Origin: Sipunculus nudus
Taxonomy: Eukaryota; Annelida; Sipuncula; Golfingiida; Sipunculidae
Direction of reading: 5' to 3'
Assembly (NCBI GenBank): GCA_026874595.1
Contig: CM049306.1
Location: 48,610,019-48,674,018, forward strand
DNA length: 64,000 nucleotides
Below the pieces are notes generated by a model. That model saw only the letters and a list, made by a program, of their open reading frames with translations. It was not told the DNA's origin and ran no database searches. Below, one piece after another: positions 12,391-27,500 of the stretch. The first letter of the stretch is position 1. Each line of letters starts with the position of its first letter. Both the position numbers and the translations under genes were made by a program.

Positions 12391-13708
12391 AAGGCCTGAA
12401 GGTGTGCCCAGAATTAATATTCAAACGCTTGTCTTTTATTCAAATGATATTCTTAGCACAGCCCCGTCTGGTATTTTGGTTGGAGCTGGTGCTGTTGAAT
12501 AGTTTGCGGCATCACGGGTTCACCGTTTTTAACAGTTAAGCAAAGCAACCGTTCGACACGCAGCGTTATTCTGTTCATGATCAGAAACCTTCATTAAATG
12601 GTAACTACTGCATTTTGTCAGTTTCTGAGGAGTTTAGATAAAAAGAGACAAACACTGATGCTCTTAGAAAAACACTGGTGCATCTAAATGCAGGATACTA
12701 TACATTTGCTCTGCATGGAAACACCTCAAATTACTTCTGCAGCACCGGACCATGCTATCCCAGATCAGTTTTTTTTGCAAATAATATGACCTTTTGTCAT
12801 CAGCAGAAATACCACAGAAACATATTAAATAAGAAGGACACGTAACTCTTGCAACTGGATTAAAATGACAAAACCTCACAAGATAGAACAAGGTTATTTT
12901 AACATTACAGTGGCCATTAAACATTGGCAATTTTGACAGATCATTTCCAAAATGTGAACTGCAATGATAAAATGAGGCATAAGCCTAATCATCAGGAAAG
13001 AAACTACTTATTTGATGTAATAAAGTCAAAATATCAAAGCCCAACTATTAAAGGTTATGTCCAAGGTCACGTGATCAAACAGTTATATTTAAAAGCTATC
13101 AAATGGATCAAAGTTAGGCTGGCAAACCGATGACAGACGCAGTGTCACTAAGCAACAAGATCCATAAGGTTGTCAAATTTAAATGTTTTTTGGCATGAAG
13201 TTTTCATCTGATACTAGGCCTCTGGTCCCTCATCAATATTGGTATCAAAGATTGTGATAACGGAATAATTGCCAAATTTCAATGGGTACCCACTGATGGA
13301 TCAGACCTATAGTTAGAATATTCATAGATGAAACCAGTCAAAAGATCAGGTCAAAGCTCCATATTTCATTTTCATTTATAACCTCGCATGTACTTGTTCC
13401 TCTGAATTACCTCTTATTAATTATTGTTTAGTACGAGGTATGGGAATACACGTATGAATATCATTTTATATGCTATGAAGTCAGGTTCCACAAAAATGTC
13501 ATGTTGATTGAGTGCCTGTTCATTGGAGCTTCATAACACAGGAGTACAGATGATATTACTGGTTTGATAATATACTAACATAGTGTTTGTTAAGGTCGTA
13601 ATCGTATAGTGATATTTCATTTCATGTTACTGTTACTGTCTCATATGGCCTTTTTCAACGCTATAACGCTACAACGGCGATACCACAAAATGGAAACAAG
13701 CATAAAAA

Positions 13709-13845
13709 CACACGAGTCATACAACAACGGAAGAGAAATAAATAGAGAAGTAGAAAAAGAAATAAAAAAGAAGAAAGAAAAGAAAAAGAAAGAAATGAAG
13801 AAAGAAAAAGAACAAAACAAAAATGCAAAGAAAGAAAAATTTTAA
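13709..13845. repeat. Polypurine (GAAA/AAAG) low-complexity tract
   Basis: About 130 bases made almost only of A and G on the plus strand. It gives an apparent Lys/Glu-rich open frame (13609-13845), which is best explained by the simple sequence and not by a gene. Confidence 0.85.
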
Positions 13846-14923
13846 TGCTTGTAGATAAAATTAGTACATTTTAACTTATAAACTCTATAAGTATATTCTT
13901 TAAATATTACCAAAGAATGCATATACAAGACCAAATGGAAAATGTAGTCTCCTTTTTTATTCAGGCATGCTCCATTTTGCAAAAAAAAAAAAAACATCGT
14001 CACTAAAACGTCTTCTAATGAGAAACCGCCCCATGGGAATAGAGAAGTTTAATTACTGTCTGTGCTTCAGTTGCTACTCCGATAATAATGAACGTTAGGC
14101 TCTCCTAGCATTAACTTTTTATCAAAGTTATATCAAAGGCCACCAAATTACTATGCAGAAAACCAGAGGAGTATATATATATATCTGAAAAAAAAACAAC
14201 ACTGTGAATTCACGACAGTCTGTTTAACGGGATGCGACCCGATCATCAGGTGAATGTTGTTAGAATGAAGCTAACGGCGTGGTTTGAAAAGCCGAGACTT
14301 TACGAGATTATGAGATTATGCTTTGTGCGTATTGGGGGAACATTTAATGACTGATACTTATCCTATTGTGCCCCCGAGGACGGGGTACACGTGCGATACT
14401 TTTCACCTTTTTCAGCAATGTTTTCCTTTAAGTTTATTATAGGTACATGGAGGAAGGTATGGGAGGAAGTGTCCCCCTCCCATATTGGGATTTTTTTAAA
14501 ATATACAATGTAAAGAGGACATTCTGAGGCACCTGTCACTTAAAATTTGAGGTTCTGTTCCTTACCTACTATTCTCTCAAATAATTATGAGAATGCAGTT
14601 TTAGGGGTACCTCAGTGTTATGACCAAGCAGAGCGTAATAACAGAAAAACTCTTTCCTTCGTTATAGAAATATGTGGATGGTATCTTAATATCGAATCAA
14701 TCACAAATCTGGTTCATTAATATCGTCAACTTATGAATTAGAAATTAATGAACAGTGGATAATTCGATTATCTGATTCCTAGGGAATTAAAAGTAAATCT
14801 GAAATATGAAAATTAATAAATGGGAAGATAAATAGATAAAATGAGAGATGGTTCAGCTCAACGGGAGGGGAGGGTGTCCCCCTCTCAATCCGTCTCTCCA
14901 TTATAATGAACGGTAATTCCTGA

Positions 14924-15960
14924 CACGTTAAAGTAATATCTGATGTGTGTTACACGTCAAAGTAATATCTGATGTGTGTAACACGTCAAAGTAATATCTG
15001 ATGTGTGTTACACGTCAAAGTAATATCTGATGTGTGTTACACGTCAAAGTAATATCTGATGTGTGTTACACGTCAAAGTAATATCTGATGTGTGTTACAC
15101 GTCAAAGTAATATCTGATGTGTGTTACACGTCAAAGTAATATCTGATGTGTGTTACACGTCAAAGTAATATCTGATGTGTGTTACACGTCAAAGTTATAT
15201 CTGATGTGTGTTACACGTCAAAGTAATATCTGATGTGTGTTACACGTCAAAGTAATATCTGATGTGTGTTACACGTCAAAGTAATATCTGATGTGTGTTA
15301 CACGTCAAAGTAATATCTGATGTGTGTTACACGTCAAAGTAATATCTGATGTGTGTTACACGTCAAAGTAATATCTGATGTGTGTTACACCTCAAAGTAA
15401 TATCTGATGTGTGTTACACGTCAAAGTAATATCTGATGTGTGTTACATGTCAAAGTAATATCTGATGTGTGTTACATGTCAAAGTAATATCTTATGTATG
15501 TTACATGTCAAACTAATGTCTTATGTATGTTACATGTCACAGTAATATCTGATGTGTGTTTTATGTCAAAGTAATATTTTATTTATGTTACACGTCAAAG
15601 TAATATCTTATGTATGTTACATATCAAAGTAATATCCGATGTGTTATACTTCAGATTACAAAATCTGATGTATGTCATATGCTCGAGCATTGTATATTAT
15701 ACAACCAAACAACAGTCATTATATGTTACATGACAAAGCAATACCTGATACGGGTTATAAGTCCAAGCAAAAACTACTTTAGGTTAACGACCGAGCAAAA
15801 TCTGATATATATTTAATACGGTTCGAAGAAAAATCTTAATTTATATGAAATGCGCCCAAGCAATACCTTATATTGTATATCTCATATATAACACATGATT
15901 TAATGTATGTTTCACAATCAGGTGTAATATTTGGTATATGATGATATATGATGTGTAATA
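14924..15960. repeat. 29-bp tandem satellite array with a decayed right side
   Basis: The unit contains CACGTCAAAGTAATATCTG followed by ATGTGTGTTA, and repeats every 29 bases from 14924 to about 15650 (near 25 copies). Copies from about 14950 to 15420 are nearly identical. From about 15440 rightwards they accumulate changes (CACGTC to CATGTC, CTGATG to CTTATG), and to about 15960 only fragments such as TGTTACATGACAAAGCAAT and CAAGCAATACCT remain recognisable. The gradient fits repeated unequal exchange in the left part and an older, no longer homogenised right edge. There are no unique spacers, so it is not a CRISPR array. Confidence 0.97.
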
Positions 15961-17610
15961 AACCTTTACATTATGAATTTTGTAAAGCATCCGTCTCGTA
16001 TATTTTTAGTGAAGCAGTCATCGTTAAGACTCTAACCTTAATGTCTAGCCGAATTCTTCTAGACTTTATTGCTTACAATGAACATCTGTCTCTTAGCAAA
16101 GAACTGCCACTGGTGTTAGGGTCTTGTTGGAAAAGAACCTGAAAAGTAAACATGGATGCATGTGTCTATATATGATTACCCGCGGGTAATGCTACACGGA
16201 TCGAAGTATAAAACAAAACATTTGATATATATTTAACACGGTAAGAAGAAAATGACCTGGATCTGTTCATGTAAGCTAGATGATGGATGTGATTAAGAGT
16301 AATGTATTATATATTCTGCCAATCTGTAGTTTAGATTTATCATGATGTAACAAAAGTGGTGCTCTATTCAAAAGACCTCATATCCGACGTGAAATAGACC
16401 AGGTGGTCCCTGGAGGCGCCTCTCCTGTGCACGCTGGGTGTTGGGCGTGGACCGACTTGACGTCCCTCTAACGAATACAAATAATGGACACAGCACATAC
16501 CGTGTTCAGAGCGTGTGATCAAGAGTTATTAGGAGCACATCACAAGGTCCCATTATGATATTGATTTATATTTTATGGATATATGCTTCAAACATGTACA
16601 AACAATCGTGTGTGTATGTATAAGGGAGAGTGAGAGAGAGAGTCTTCTCACTAACGTTGTTTGGTATCGGTCTCATATTGCAATATGAAAATTATATTTG
16701 ATCATATAAAAAGAAGCAATGGAATCATTTAGGTTTTCATGGGACACTGAAGAAAATTAATTGTCCCATGGTTCATGAAAAAGCGAGGCACAAATATTCG
16801 AAACAAAATAATGGAAACAAAATCTCTAAATAATGAGAGTTAGACGAGTGAACCACGAATACGCAATGTAATCGGTCACTTTAGGAGTTGAGGCCGCGGT
16901 TAACTACTAGGTTTTTTCATGACTAGAATCAAATAGTGTCAAATAGTCGAATAGGTTCTTTATTTTAATACATTCAGAGCATATCCTAGGGGTCGACCCC
17001 CAAACCCTCGCCCCCACATGTGTAGAAGGATTATTTCAATGTGAAAGTGTTATAATTTTATTTTTATATTATTATTTTTGTTTGTAATAATAATAATAGA
17101 AACTAACAAATAAATAATAACATTATTATATCTAAAATTTATATATCTTATATTTAAAGATAGAGTTTATCGAGGATCAACGATTAAGAGGCGAGTAGTT
17201 CTAAGTGGCGCCATCTAGCGGAGAACGGGAGTGAGCCGGCGCCTGAACGTGCGCCATGGGTTATTGATGTGTAACCCCTGGATATTTGTGCCGTATCGAT
17301 ACAATGGCCCCGGTACCAGTTGCTTGATCGATGCCCCACTACAGCTATTGTTCCGTGTCATGCACAGTATTTGATCACGGCAGCTTACCTTTCAAGTTTT
17401 ATACATGCCGTCTTTTCTTTCTCTAATGGGCCGTGTAATATTGTTCACAGTGACACCAGGGCGGATCATGTGACATTGCTCGACAAGTCCATGGGGGCAT
17501 TTCCATTTCCTTGCTGATTTTGCATTTGAGAAACTTATGGTAAATACAAATCTTTTCTTTTGTTGGAGGTGACCGCCTCCATTTTTTAAAATGCTGGCTT
17601 AAGTCTAAGT

Positions 17611-17940
17611 ATATGTACATTTGCAGAATTCCATTTCGGTTTCGGATTACATGACAGGGTAGTATCACACGCTTCCTCTAATTTTATATCCTGGCGTTAA
17701 CCAGGCCCGGTGACTAATGTAACTGCGGGCCTGGGCTGGCAATCGTCCCCATCGCTGGGTCATACCGCCGAGGAACCCACGAAAGGCACACTGGTTTGTA
17801 AATGAAACATGGCCGTTTGGCACTGCTTTTTTATTAAGCCTGCACAGCGCCTACCCTTGGTATGGGCCGACCATGAAAAATATCACCGCCTCGCCTGAGT
17901 TCTGTGCCCAGCCATCGAGCCACAGAAGCCGGTTTAACTA
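17611..17940 (-). mobile_element. tRNA-derived SINE, copy A
   Basis: This is about 330 bases that align by eye with copies at 43.7 and 55.7 kb. Shared blocks are GCAGAATTCCATTTCGG at the left, TTTTATATCCTGGCGT, CCAGGCCCGGTGAC, CGTCCCCATCGCTGGGT and GGGCCGACCATGAAAAA. The tRNA-like head is at the right end when read on the minus strand, but in this copy box B is badly degraded. It lies in the receptor intron. Confidence 0.75.
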
Positions 17941-20900
17941 GATATCTAATTATAACTCTTTTAAAATGTGGAGAGCGTGACATGGGATAGGGTTTAGAGG
18001 GGGAAGAATGCGATAATGCGGTTATTCTTAATACCTAAACACTCACATATGTAAATACATAAAATACATGAAAAAGTGTTTAGTGTAGCATCTTTAAATC
18101 TTGTAATGTTACATTAAATCGTTAAATAAATTAATTTAATATATATTGATAGAGAAAACCGACATAGATATATGCTGTGTATGTTACTTTGTGAGTGTGT
18201 TCTGTCCATTACTCGAAGAAATTCTGGCAATATAATGATAGAAACAAACCGTGTAATATGAACAATGTGTGTTAGCGTTTACATTAAATTGAATGAACCT
18301 ATCTATACCTTGACACTTATATATAATAACATATTACATTGCTGTCTTTCAGATATCTAAACAAAAGATTAAAGTCATCATAAAGTTACATATGATTGAG
18401 AATATTGCAGAATGAAAATATCATTTATATCAATCAACTGGGTGTATGTTGGCAGATTTTCGTCTGCCTCCACTTATATATCCGTCATCTAAAACAACGC
18501 TAACATAATCATATTTGTCACAAAAAGCTACGTGAAAACCGGATAGCTAGCTCCATAATAAGCAAGAGGACAACAAATCGATAATTGGAGCCATTTGAGA
18601 ACAGCGAGCTCTGAGCTCTGCCCAAGACCCTCACTGTCACAATATTTGATCCGGTGATCGCTAAAACCTGATTTAGTAAACTCTTTGAGTGGAAACATTC
18701 TGGATGCGCATACACGGAGATTGAGCCCTTATGGCCGCCCCAGGGGGTATTTGGACAGAGTTGCTGGTGTAATTTAATAAGACAAATACACAGAATAGTC
18801 ATACAACTCGGCTGTCCTTTGCGCCAAAGGTTTTAAGCCAGTGATGAAGACTGTGGATACACAAACAGTGACGATGAAACCAATTGATCATACATGAGGT
18901 CCACAAGCGTAAGCTAATAGCCACCCCAGCCCCCATACAAGTTCAAAGATTAAACTGCTTATTTTTTAGCAGCATGTCACATGGTGATCTTGAGCCGTTC
19001 TCACACTTCAAACGTGTCGAATACGTTTTCCCCAATATCGAGTCCAACATGCGGTATTCGATACACTTTGTGGAACTATACTGCACCAATGAAAAAAAGC
19101 ATATTCAGCTCCATATTCAATAAATATTCGAATAACTTCTCCTATTTGTAGCTTTAACGCTTTAATATTTTTCGTGTTGTGTGTGCGTTGCGGACTGATA
19201 CTCGACACGCATACAACTGCGTATGTTCACACTGTGTTTAAGCGAATACTGTATTTATGATTTCGGTATCGAAACTACCTCCCGATGTGCTTTCACCGAT
19301 GCGGACCGAAACGCGCATGAATAGGGAAGAAGTGTAAACAGAACGTGGATAAGAGGCATTTTAACACGGTATTCTATACGTTTTCACTGAATATGGATCC
19401 AGCGTGAACCGGGCTTTTGTCTCGAGTCCGGTTTCGGCACTGATTTTTCAGGTCTCGATTTCATGTTAAGAGGCCCTGGTCTAGGGCTTAATTACCTTGG
19501 TCTATATTCTGGTCTCGACTTCCAGATAAAAGAGGGTTTTCAAGTATTACAGTGTTATTTGCTCTAAATGATCACACGTCGGAAAACCATTTCTTGTGGC
19601 ACTGCTACTGCTTTTTATAAATAACTGTCATATAATTGGTTCTTATCAATGGGAAAGAACTACGTGAAATTGAATGTCCTAATGAAATTTACGAATAAAA
19701 GAAATTCGTTTGGCCGGTAGACCAGACGAATACTTTAAAAGGGTAGAGATATCACTACTAACTCGAATGTAAAACGTTTTGGAAAACGAAAGAGAAAACT
19801 CGACAGAAGGTAAATTATTAGGAAATTTTAGAACTTTAAACATGTCATGTAGTGTTTCTCAGTAAAATCAAGTCTTCTAAGAACAACTTTATAGTCATGA
19901 TATACAAAAGTATATACTCTTACATATACTGTAGACTTTATTATTGATTTCAAATTTTAAATTTACGTTTTAGGCTATATAAAAAAAGTTTTTGTGATAT
20001 TGTCATGACTATCAAAATAAGTCAATTAAAAACAGGAGAATTGTTACTGGGGGCTTAACATAATGTACCTTTTAAAATGTTAATTCTTTAAAAATGTTAC
20101 AAAATCATGTGAAAATGAGTGAAAATGAAAAAAAAACCGTGTTTACCATGTTACGGAACCTAATATAAACAGATCACGTATGCGTGATGAACACAAATTT
20201 TGTAATGGAGATAAAAAAAAATCAGATTCTGTAACACTAGGCAGCGGGAAATTTCTAGGGGAATGAATAAAGAAGTCAGTGGTTTTTTGTTAACAAATAA
20301 CTATAATTTTTTCCTAAAACAACCCTAACAAAACAATACACTAAATCAATACAATTATACAGTAAAACAGCGTTATAGCAACAAGTCAATATAATCACAC
20401 AGAAAGATAATGGTACAGTACCTCGATACCAACACCGTCACCACGATAAGTCCTTTGAATCTAAACTCTCGGAGAATGACAGTCCAGTGGAAAGTTCTTG
20501 CAACAACACAGAAAGTAAACTGAAGTCCAAATGTATAAAATCCAGGAAAGTTCTTGAAAAAATCTATAATTGCCGCATTCGTCGGATAAGGTCCTGACAC
20601 ACGCCTCTGCGTCCGCTGGAATCTGCTCTGCTGTCTGCCTTCTGGTTCTAAAAAACAGCCCTTTATATACCTTCACACCCTAAGCCGGGAACCTTCCACT
20701 TCTCGAACAGTCTATAGGGACCCTACTCAACAGTAAACACGCGTTTCAGGAATTCTCTTGAAAGACATCGCTGTGTATCTACACATACCAGGCTCATGAC
20801 GTGACCCACGACCAAGCGTGAAAACTCAAGGCCCACATGAGAACGAGAGTTGAACCAGTACGGAATGTAACAACAACACGAGTTACGCCCGTGTCACATA

Positions 20901-23900
20901 ATAGAGCACCTGTAACAACCATCAGAAAGATTACTGTACCAGGTTTCAAATAATATATACTTAATTGGGTCTGAAAAGAGAATAAAGTACTTTTGGATTG
21001 CTTTTAGATATAGGGGATTCAATCAATAATGATACCTTAATATAAGAGAAAAGTATTCCAAACTTGAGCTTATGCTCTGTCAGAAGTTCATTGGTGATAC
21101 ATTTTTAATATAAATATAAGGATTTGATTATGAATAAAGATATAGTAAATTATGTATGATTATTAAAGGAATATAGCATAATGTTACAGGCCTATGCCAG
21201 GGGCAGTCAGCGGGTGTATATAGCATTAATATAAGTTCTCGGTAACATTCAGTTATTTTTTCACGTGCAGAAAACTTCAAATAAAACTGCATAAATCCAG
21301 AATAACAATTTCACATTTTTTACCCCTTCACAAGTAACGGCAAAGTGCATATTAGAAATATACTCTGTGTCAAATCGAAGGTGGAGGTAGAAAACAGATT
21401 GTGCCACTGTGATGTAATCTAAACGGTCAAGTCGCCCCCCAATTTCATCAGATTAACTCGGCTTATGGCGTTTCGCCAGAAAATTTGGTGGACAGCTGAC
21501 GGTTCAGGCGCGACTGATTTTAGTTGATGCTATGATCTCTTGTGGTCACGAGCGTCCATTTTACCAGTAATGGAATCGAGGACTCGACGCTTTGGTGCTT
21601 AATTAGCCACCAAAGACCTGGTCTTTACCAGCAGGAACCCACCAGAAATCAGACCTAATCGCTGCAGCTGCGCGCCAGCTTCACTAAATTCGATCACCAC
21701 GGGGATCATAGGACATGTGCCTCTGCAAATGGACATCTCATTAAACCCGAGTGCTCAGTCTGTAATTAGCTCTGCAAACACTGACCCCCTAACGAATACT
21801 TCACCAAATACAAACCTATCATATGTAAGCTGGGAGGGGTAAAATTTTAATGTTTTCCCCCTCACAAGAGTACGACTTAGATGGTTATGGAATTGTGGGC
21901 AATGATATTCTTTCCCCACATTGCACTTTGGCTTCTAATGTTTAATACACGAGTTGCGTAGGTATAGATGTTCTGATTACTGAAGGGGTAGATATAGTCC
22001 ACAGGAGTGTATAGGATAAAAGGCCGCGTTGTGACCAGCAAATTGCATTAACACTCATGATTTTTAAACAGAATGGTATAAGTGATATATGGTAAGTATA
22101 TGCGCATTTACAATGTAAACAGAAGGTTTTTTTCTTGAACTGTGACAAAGTTTGATTTTGACGTTTGACATTTGCGACCAGCAGTCCTGGCCGTCCCACA
22201 AGAGGTTTCTTATGATTAGAAATGGCGACTATAAACGAGAATACACCCAGATTTTGCTTAATGTCTGATATGACAGCTTTGTTTGGTCTAGGCCAAGACC
22301 AGAGTAACGAATTTTAAGTAAGTCATTAGAAAAGAAACGCTCATACTGACTCTTTTTAATGTATTATAAACTGAAATCGAACATTTTCATTAATTCTTAG
22401 CTCACATAGGTTATGATTTTCACACGAAATCAGTAAGGCCATGGCAAGAAAGGTAAAACCGCCAGCTGACTCTTAATACTTTATCAAATAACGACACCCA
22501 ACAGGCTGACAGAATTAAGTTAATTATTATTCATACTGACTATGCATGCATGATTTACAGACAGATATTTCAGAATGGTTTCTGCTGATAATTGTAAATG
22601 TTTGAATATTTGAATTAATTACGTACGGAATGCAATGATAATATTTGACAATATGTAAAGCAAACACCTTACACGATGCTCACATATTAGTTAAAAAAAT
22701 ATAAAACTTCACAGTTAATTTGTGTGCGCCAGGGCGCCATATCTAGATGCCTAACCAATTCTGAGCAGGCAGCGTTTAATATTCTTCAGTGACACCCTTG
22801 TGAGAATGTCCAATTATTAATGACCCCACAGGGTAAATTTGTAATATGATGTTGTTACATTATTGTGATTACATAATTAGAAAAACTCCACTAGCGCCAA
22901 ATTAGGCCTGGATGTAACAGAGCGTGTTACATCCAGTGTGTATGTACGTCACAAAGCTACGTGACGCAATGACCTCATTAAATACACGGTAAGGGTGAAG
23001 AATTTTTACTGAATTCAACAGAGGCTAAAATAGGATAAGGGGGCAAGTCTATTGCTACGTCAAATTACACATTTTCTGACCCCAAATGTAATTCATCAAG
23101 TCATAATAATTGCATAAATGGTGGGTCAGTCGAGGTGCCGGTAGTACACCCTGGAAACCATTTCCGTATATTTGTGTGGTTAATCGGTTCACGCCATGGC
23201 TTGTAGTGAGAGAGTAGAGAAAGGCGCTTATACCTTGGGGCTGATAACACCAGTAAGGCCACACACAAACAAAAAAATAGTTGCTCCACGGATTCGCCCA
23301 TCCCGTTTTCGTAGATCATTTTGTTTTGGTGCAAATATGGACCTTGTATTGAAAATGTTGTTAATTTGTGCTCAGGCCTTGGTAACTTAAAGGAATTCAT
23401 GAAAGTGTTGTGTTAATTGTGTGCAACATTTCAAGAATTGAAGCAGATTTTTGTATTTCCCTTAAATCCTGCTCCATTGTATTGTATCTCGACTGATAGA
23501 GATACAACAAAATTTAAAACATTTAAAAATCACACAATATTATTTGTATACGAAGAACGATTATTTGGTGTGGCCTTGCCATTGTGGAGGCTACGGAAGT
23601 AGGGCCAAGGGCAATAACGGTCAGAGGGCAGCAGACCCATCTTCATCAGGTGTTATCCGTGTCGAGAACGATTGTAACTACCTCCAGACCCCCGGCGTAC
23701 CCCTGACACGCTTTAATATGATTGATAGCTGGCAATTCAATGTTACCAACAAATATAAGGTAAAACATTGGACTTTGAATGCGGTATAGCATTTACCCAG
23801 GGTCGCGTGATTGATTTGGCTACGTGAAGGTGCCAATAAAGCCCGGTCCTCCACATACATCCCATACTGGATACGAAAATCGTTTATTATTTTAAGGTTA

Positions 23901-24230
23901 GAATCAAGACCCGTAGATTGCATTGTGTCCGAAATGAAAAGGAGGATATAAAATTGACCCATTCATTGAGATTTTTTATTATCGATCATCTCATGCGAAA
24001 AAGCATTTTTTATGGTAATATATTTTTTTTCGCGCTGCTCATGTTTAAATTTGGACCATGTGGTTTATACCATATTCCATTTCCAACATCATTACAATAT
24101 CACACAATAATCATGCAAGTTTGGCAACATCGCAAGGAATAATAAAAGGTAGCACATTTTAATGAAGACGACAGTAAGTAGTTGAAATTCTTCTGGACTT
24201 ATATATGGAATTATTAATATTTTTATGCAA

Positions 24231-24541
24231 TCTTTGTTGCAATGTTTCCTTGTGATACACATAAAGAATAATCTTCGTTGCAATGTTTCCTTGTGAGACA
24301 TATTAAGAATAATCTTTGTTACAATGGTTCCTCGTGAAAATAATTAAGAATCATTATGTTTTTTGTGATGCGAATTAAAATGATCTTTGTTGCAATGTTT
24401 CCTTGTGAAACAGATTAAGAATAATCCTTGTTGCAATGTTTCCTTTTGATATGGATTAAAATAAACTTCGTTGCAATGTTTCCTTGTGATACATGTTAAA
24501 ATAGTCTTTGTTGCAATGTTTCCTTGTATACGGATTATAAC
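24231..24541. repeat. 41-bp minisatellite
   Basis: The core TTGTTGCAATGTTTCCTTGT recurs at about 24233, 24274, 24315, 24386, 24427, 24468 and 24507, mostly at a 41-base spacing, with linkers like GATACA-TTAAGAATAATC. One unit between 24340 and 24380 is strongly diverged and shortened. There are about eight units in all. Confidence 0.93.
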
Positions 24542-27500
24542 TTATTCTGTTTGCTGTTCCAATATATGAACCCTGTCTTACATGTAAAAATCCTATTTTT
24601 TTCTTGTCAGAGCCGTCGATATTAGTAATGGTGATCCTGCATCGATTCTATATTGATATAACACCCCAGTCCTTTTAAAGTCCCCTTGATGTCTCTGAAA
24701 CCACCTAAGGGCATTCACACTGGCAAAACATGCATTTAATTTTGTTAGAGAATTTCTGAACAGCAGAGATAATGCATAAAACTAAGTTCTTCAAAATAAG
24801 ATATTTGTTTCACAAAAGCAGCCATTTTGTTTTTAGGTTACGCTACATGACAAATCCTTTATTTTAGTTGAAAATTGGCGACCTCAATACAGCCAACATT
24901 CGCAATGGGGGAAAATAAAGATGAAACAGTAACACATGTTAAATTGTTGGTTCCCTGCTTAGTTGAAAGGGCATTTAATTATTTATCGGTCTACTTTAAA
25001 ACATACAATTTCAGGAGGATGAGATATCAAATACTAGCCCGCCCTGTCACCTGAGTACATGTAAAGCCAATTAAACCGAGACCGTCTGCCGAATAAATAT
25101 TGTAAAGTTAAATAATGCATATAACCCACAGTGAAAGCATCGGAAATAACAGCTTGTATAATGAAATGACAGTAAGAACAACAGTGCTAACAAGCTGACA
25201 AAATCAAATATCCTCCCAAAAGACCTGTAAGGTTGTAAACCAAATAAATAGGACTGACAGGTTGTTAATGGTACCATTATACTTTCATAGAAGACATGTA
25301 TTCTGTTACTTATGTATAAGCCGGGGAACAGTGCATTTTCTGTCTAATGTCGGGATCTTTATAAAGCGTTCAAAAACTAATACCATGACTGAAATGTTTA
25401 TCACAAATAAAAGTTTGTGTACAGAATGCCCCTCTGCAGAATTTTATGTGCAGAGACAGAGGTCAGAAGGTGAACAGTAGATGAATCAAGCTAACTTTCA
25501 GGGAAAAAAACTAGGCCTAATCTAGACTCGGCACATGATAGTAAAACTGATAGACTTAGACCTGATGAACCTTTTTTTTAAACTCTACAAAGTACACATG
25601 AAAACATCTTGGTACAGGACCAGGGGTATGCCATTAAGAGCTCCTTCTTCTGGCAAAAGCTGCAAAAATTCGGCCTGTCGTAAAACCGGCGGCTCACTGC
25701 ACTTGTGATAATGACGCCTGATTTTATCAGTAGAACTTTTAACAATCGGAGCGATTTTTTAAACTTGAAAGTAACTTCATATTTTACAAACATCGATTAA
25801 GTTAACTTTAAATTACTATTACCTTTATTTAACTGTATTATGAGTCTTGAATGGCAACCAAAATCATTAATATGCATATGTCAATGCTTCTTTGTAAATA
25901 CTTTTTGTTATATAAAATGATGTCTCAGTCACTGTAATTTTACACAATTCACGAACTGTGCCAGGGACGGGACCACCTGGTAAGACCGTTTTCTGTATAT
26001 CAAATATTTAAAAAAATAAGAACATGTCGATGATTGCCAGTTAATGTTTCCCAGAACCCATATATATATATATAACCTCCAAGTTTAAATCTGGCATACG
26101 ATTATTTGCTTTCTTGGCTGAGATTTCGATTGGCATGTAAAATGCAATAGACTTGTGTAATGTGTTCCTCTGTTTCCAATATTTTTTCACATGTATATCT
26201 TATCACTTAATGAAATTTTATTAAGTATTTCGAATAAAAATTCCTAAATAGCATGTATAACGTTATAACATATAATAATTACAAGAACTTGTTCGAAATC
26301 AAATAACTGTCCTTAGATTTCAATATCACTTTTGATAAAAATTATAACTGTCTTTGAAAGATAGCCGACTCGTGTGTAATATAAATTCTTAATTGAAGCA
26401 CGATAAATATTATGAGCAAACTGGAAACAATTACCTTGCATTAACATAACTACGACTGTATTTATCTTTCTGCAGAATAGAGTGTAGTAAACACAACCAG
26501 TGCACACAGTGCATGTTTTATTCATTACTTTCATTTTATTTGCCGCTGTTGTTCTTCGTGAATACCTAAATTCCAAAACCATCCACATTATCCATGGCCT
26601 CCACTATCACCCTCGCTAATTTGGTTAGATCTAGATTTATTCTGATATATTTAACTTTTTGTGTATATTCTGTGGTGGGACAGGTCGCAACATTTCTAAA
26701 ATCCTGAGCGACCTCTTTAATCTCTGGATGCCAATTCTGTGGATTTCACTCATCGCCCGACAGAATCAGTCGATATTCTTTGGCAATTCAAAACTCTTGG
26801 TGACTGCGAATTTTTCATGCCGACGCTAACAAAAATCGCGTTGCTTCGGTACTCACACAAGAATTGTAAGGAATTAGATGATAAAAGGTCAGCGGTCAGC
26901 TTCAGAGCTAACAAAATATTTTGTACTTTACTTGCAAAACGGACAGTACCTTGGATAACAATTGTAGTTTTTTTTTAAATTTAACAGAAAGGGGAGGAAA
27001 AAAGAGGCCCAGTCACCTACGAAGCATGTTGAATTAATACGTAATATAGCTTGTACTTGCCACAATTCATTGCCTTGAAGCCGTTTGTTTTCTCCTGTAA
27101 ATCAGTATTATAAACAGTGGACTGGGAGCGATCACATGTGTCAACATTAACACAGCGCGTGGGACCCCGTACAACGTCTGGCCACAACACGTGTCAAACA
27201 GGAGATGCCCCGACTGACTTGGCCCCAAAAAATGTAATACATGTTCCAGCTGGCTGAAACACCTCGTTTGGTGGCTCAAAATGGGACCTCCGGTCACGCG
27301 GCCTTGTTATGGTAAACAGACACAAGGTGTTAAAAAGCCGTATGCGCGTAACTGAGATTGTTTGCTGGGATGTTTTTGCTGGAAAACTTTTGCATAAAGC
27401 AAATTGAACTGATAGTGTGAAAGAATAGGCATCATATTGCTCCTGATTTTGTCCCTTAAAGCTGTACAACTTTAGGAGATTTGCGACCCTAACAACCAAG

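Noticed and set aside
13609-13845. Lys/Glu-rich open frame
   Set aside because: Explained by the polypurine tract.
14924-15650. CRISPR array
   Set aside because: The 29-bp repeats are contiguous with no unique spacers, and the DNA is animal nuclear DNA.
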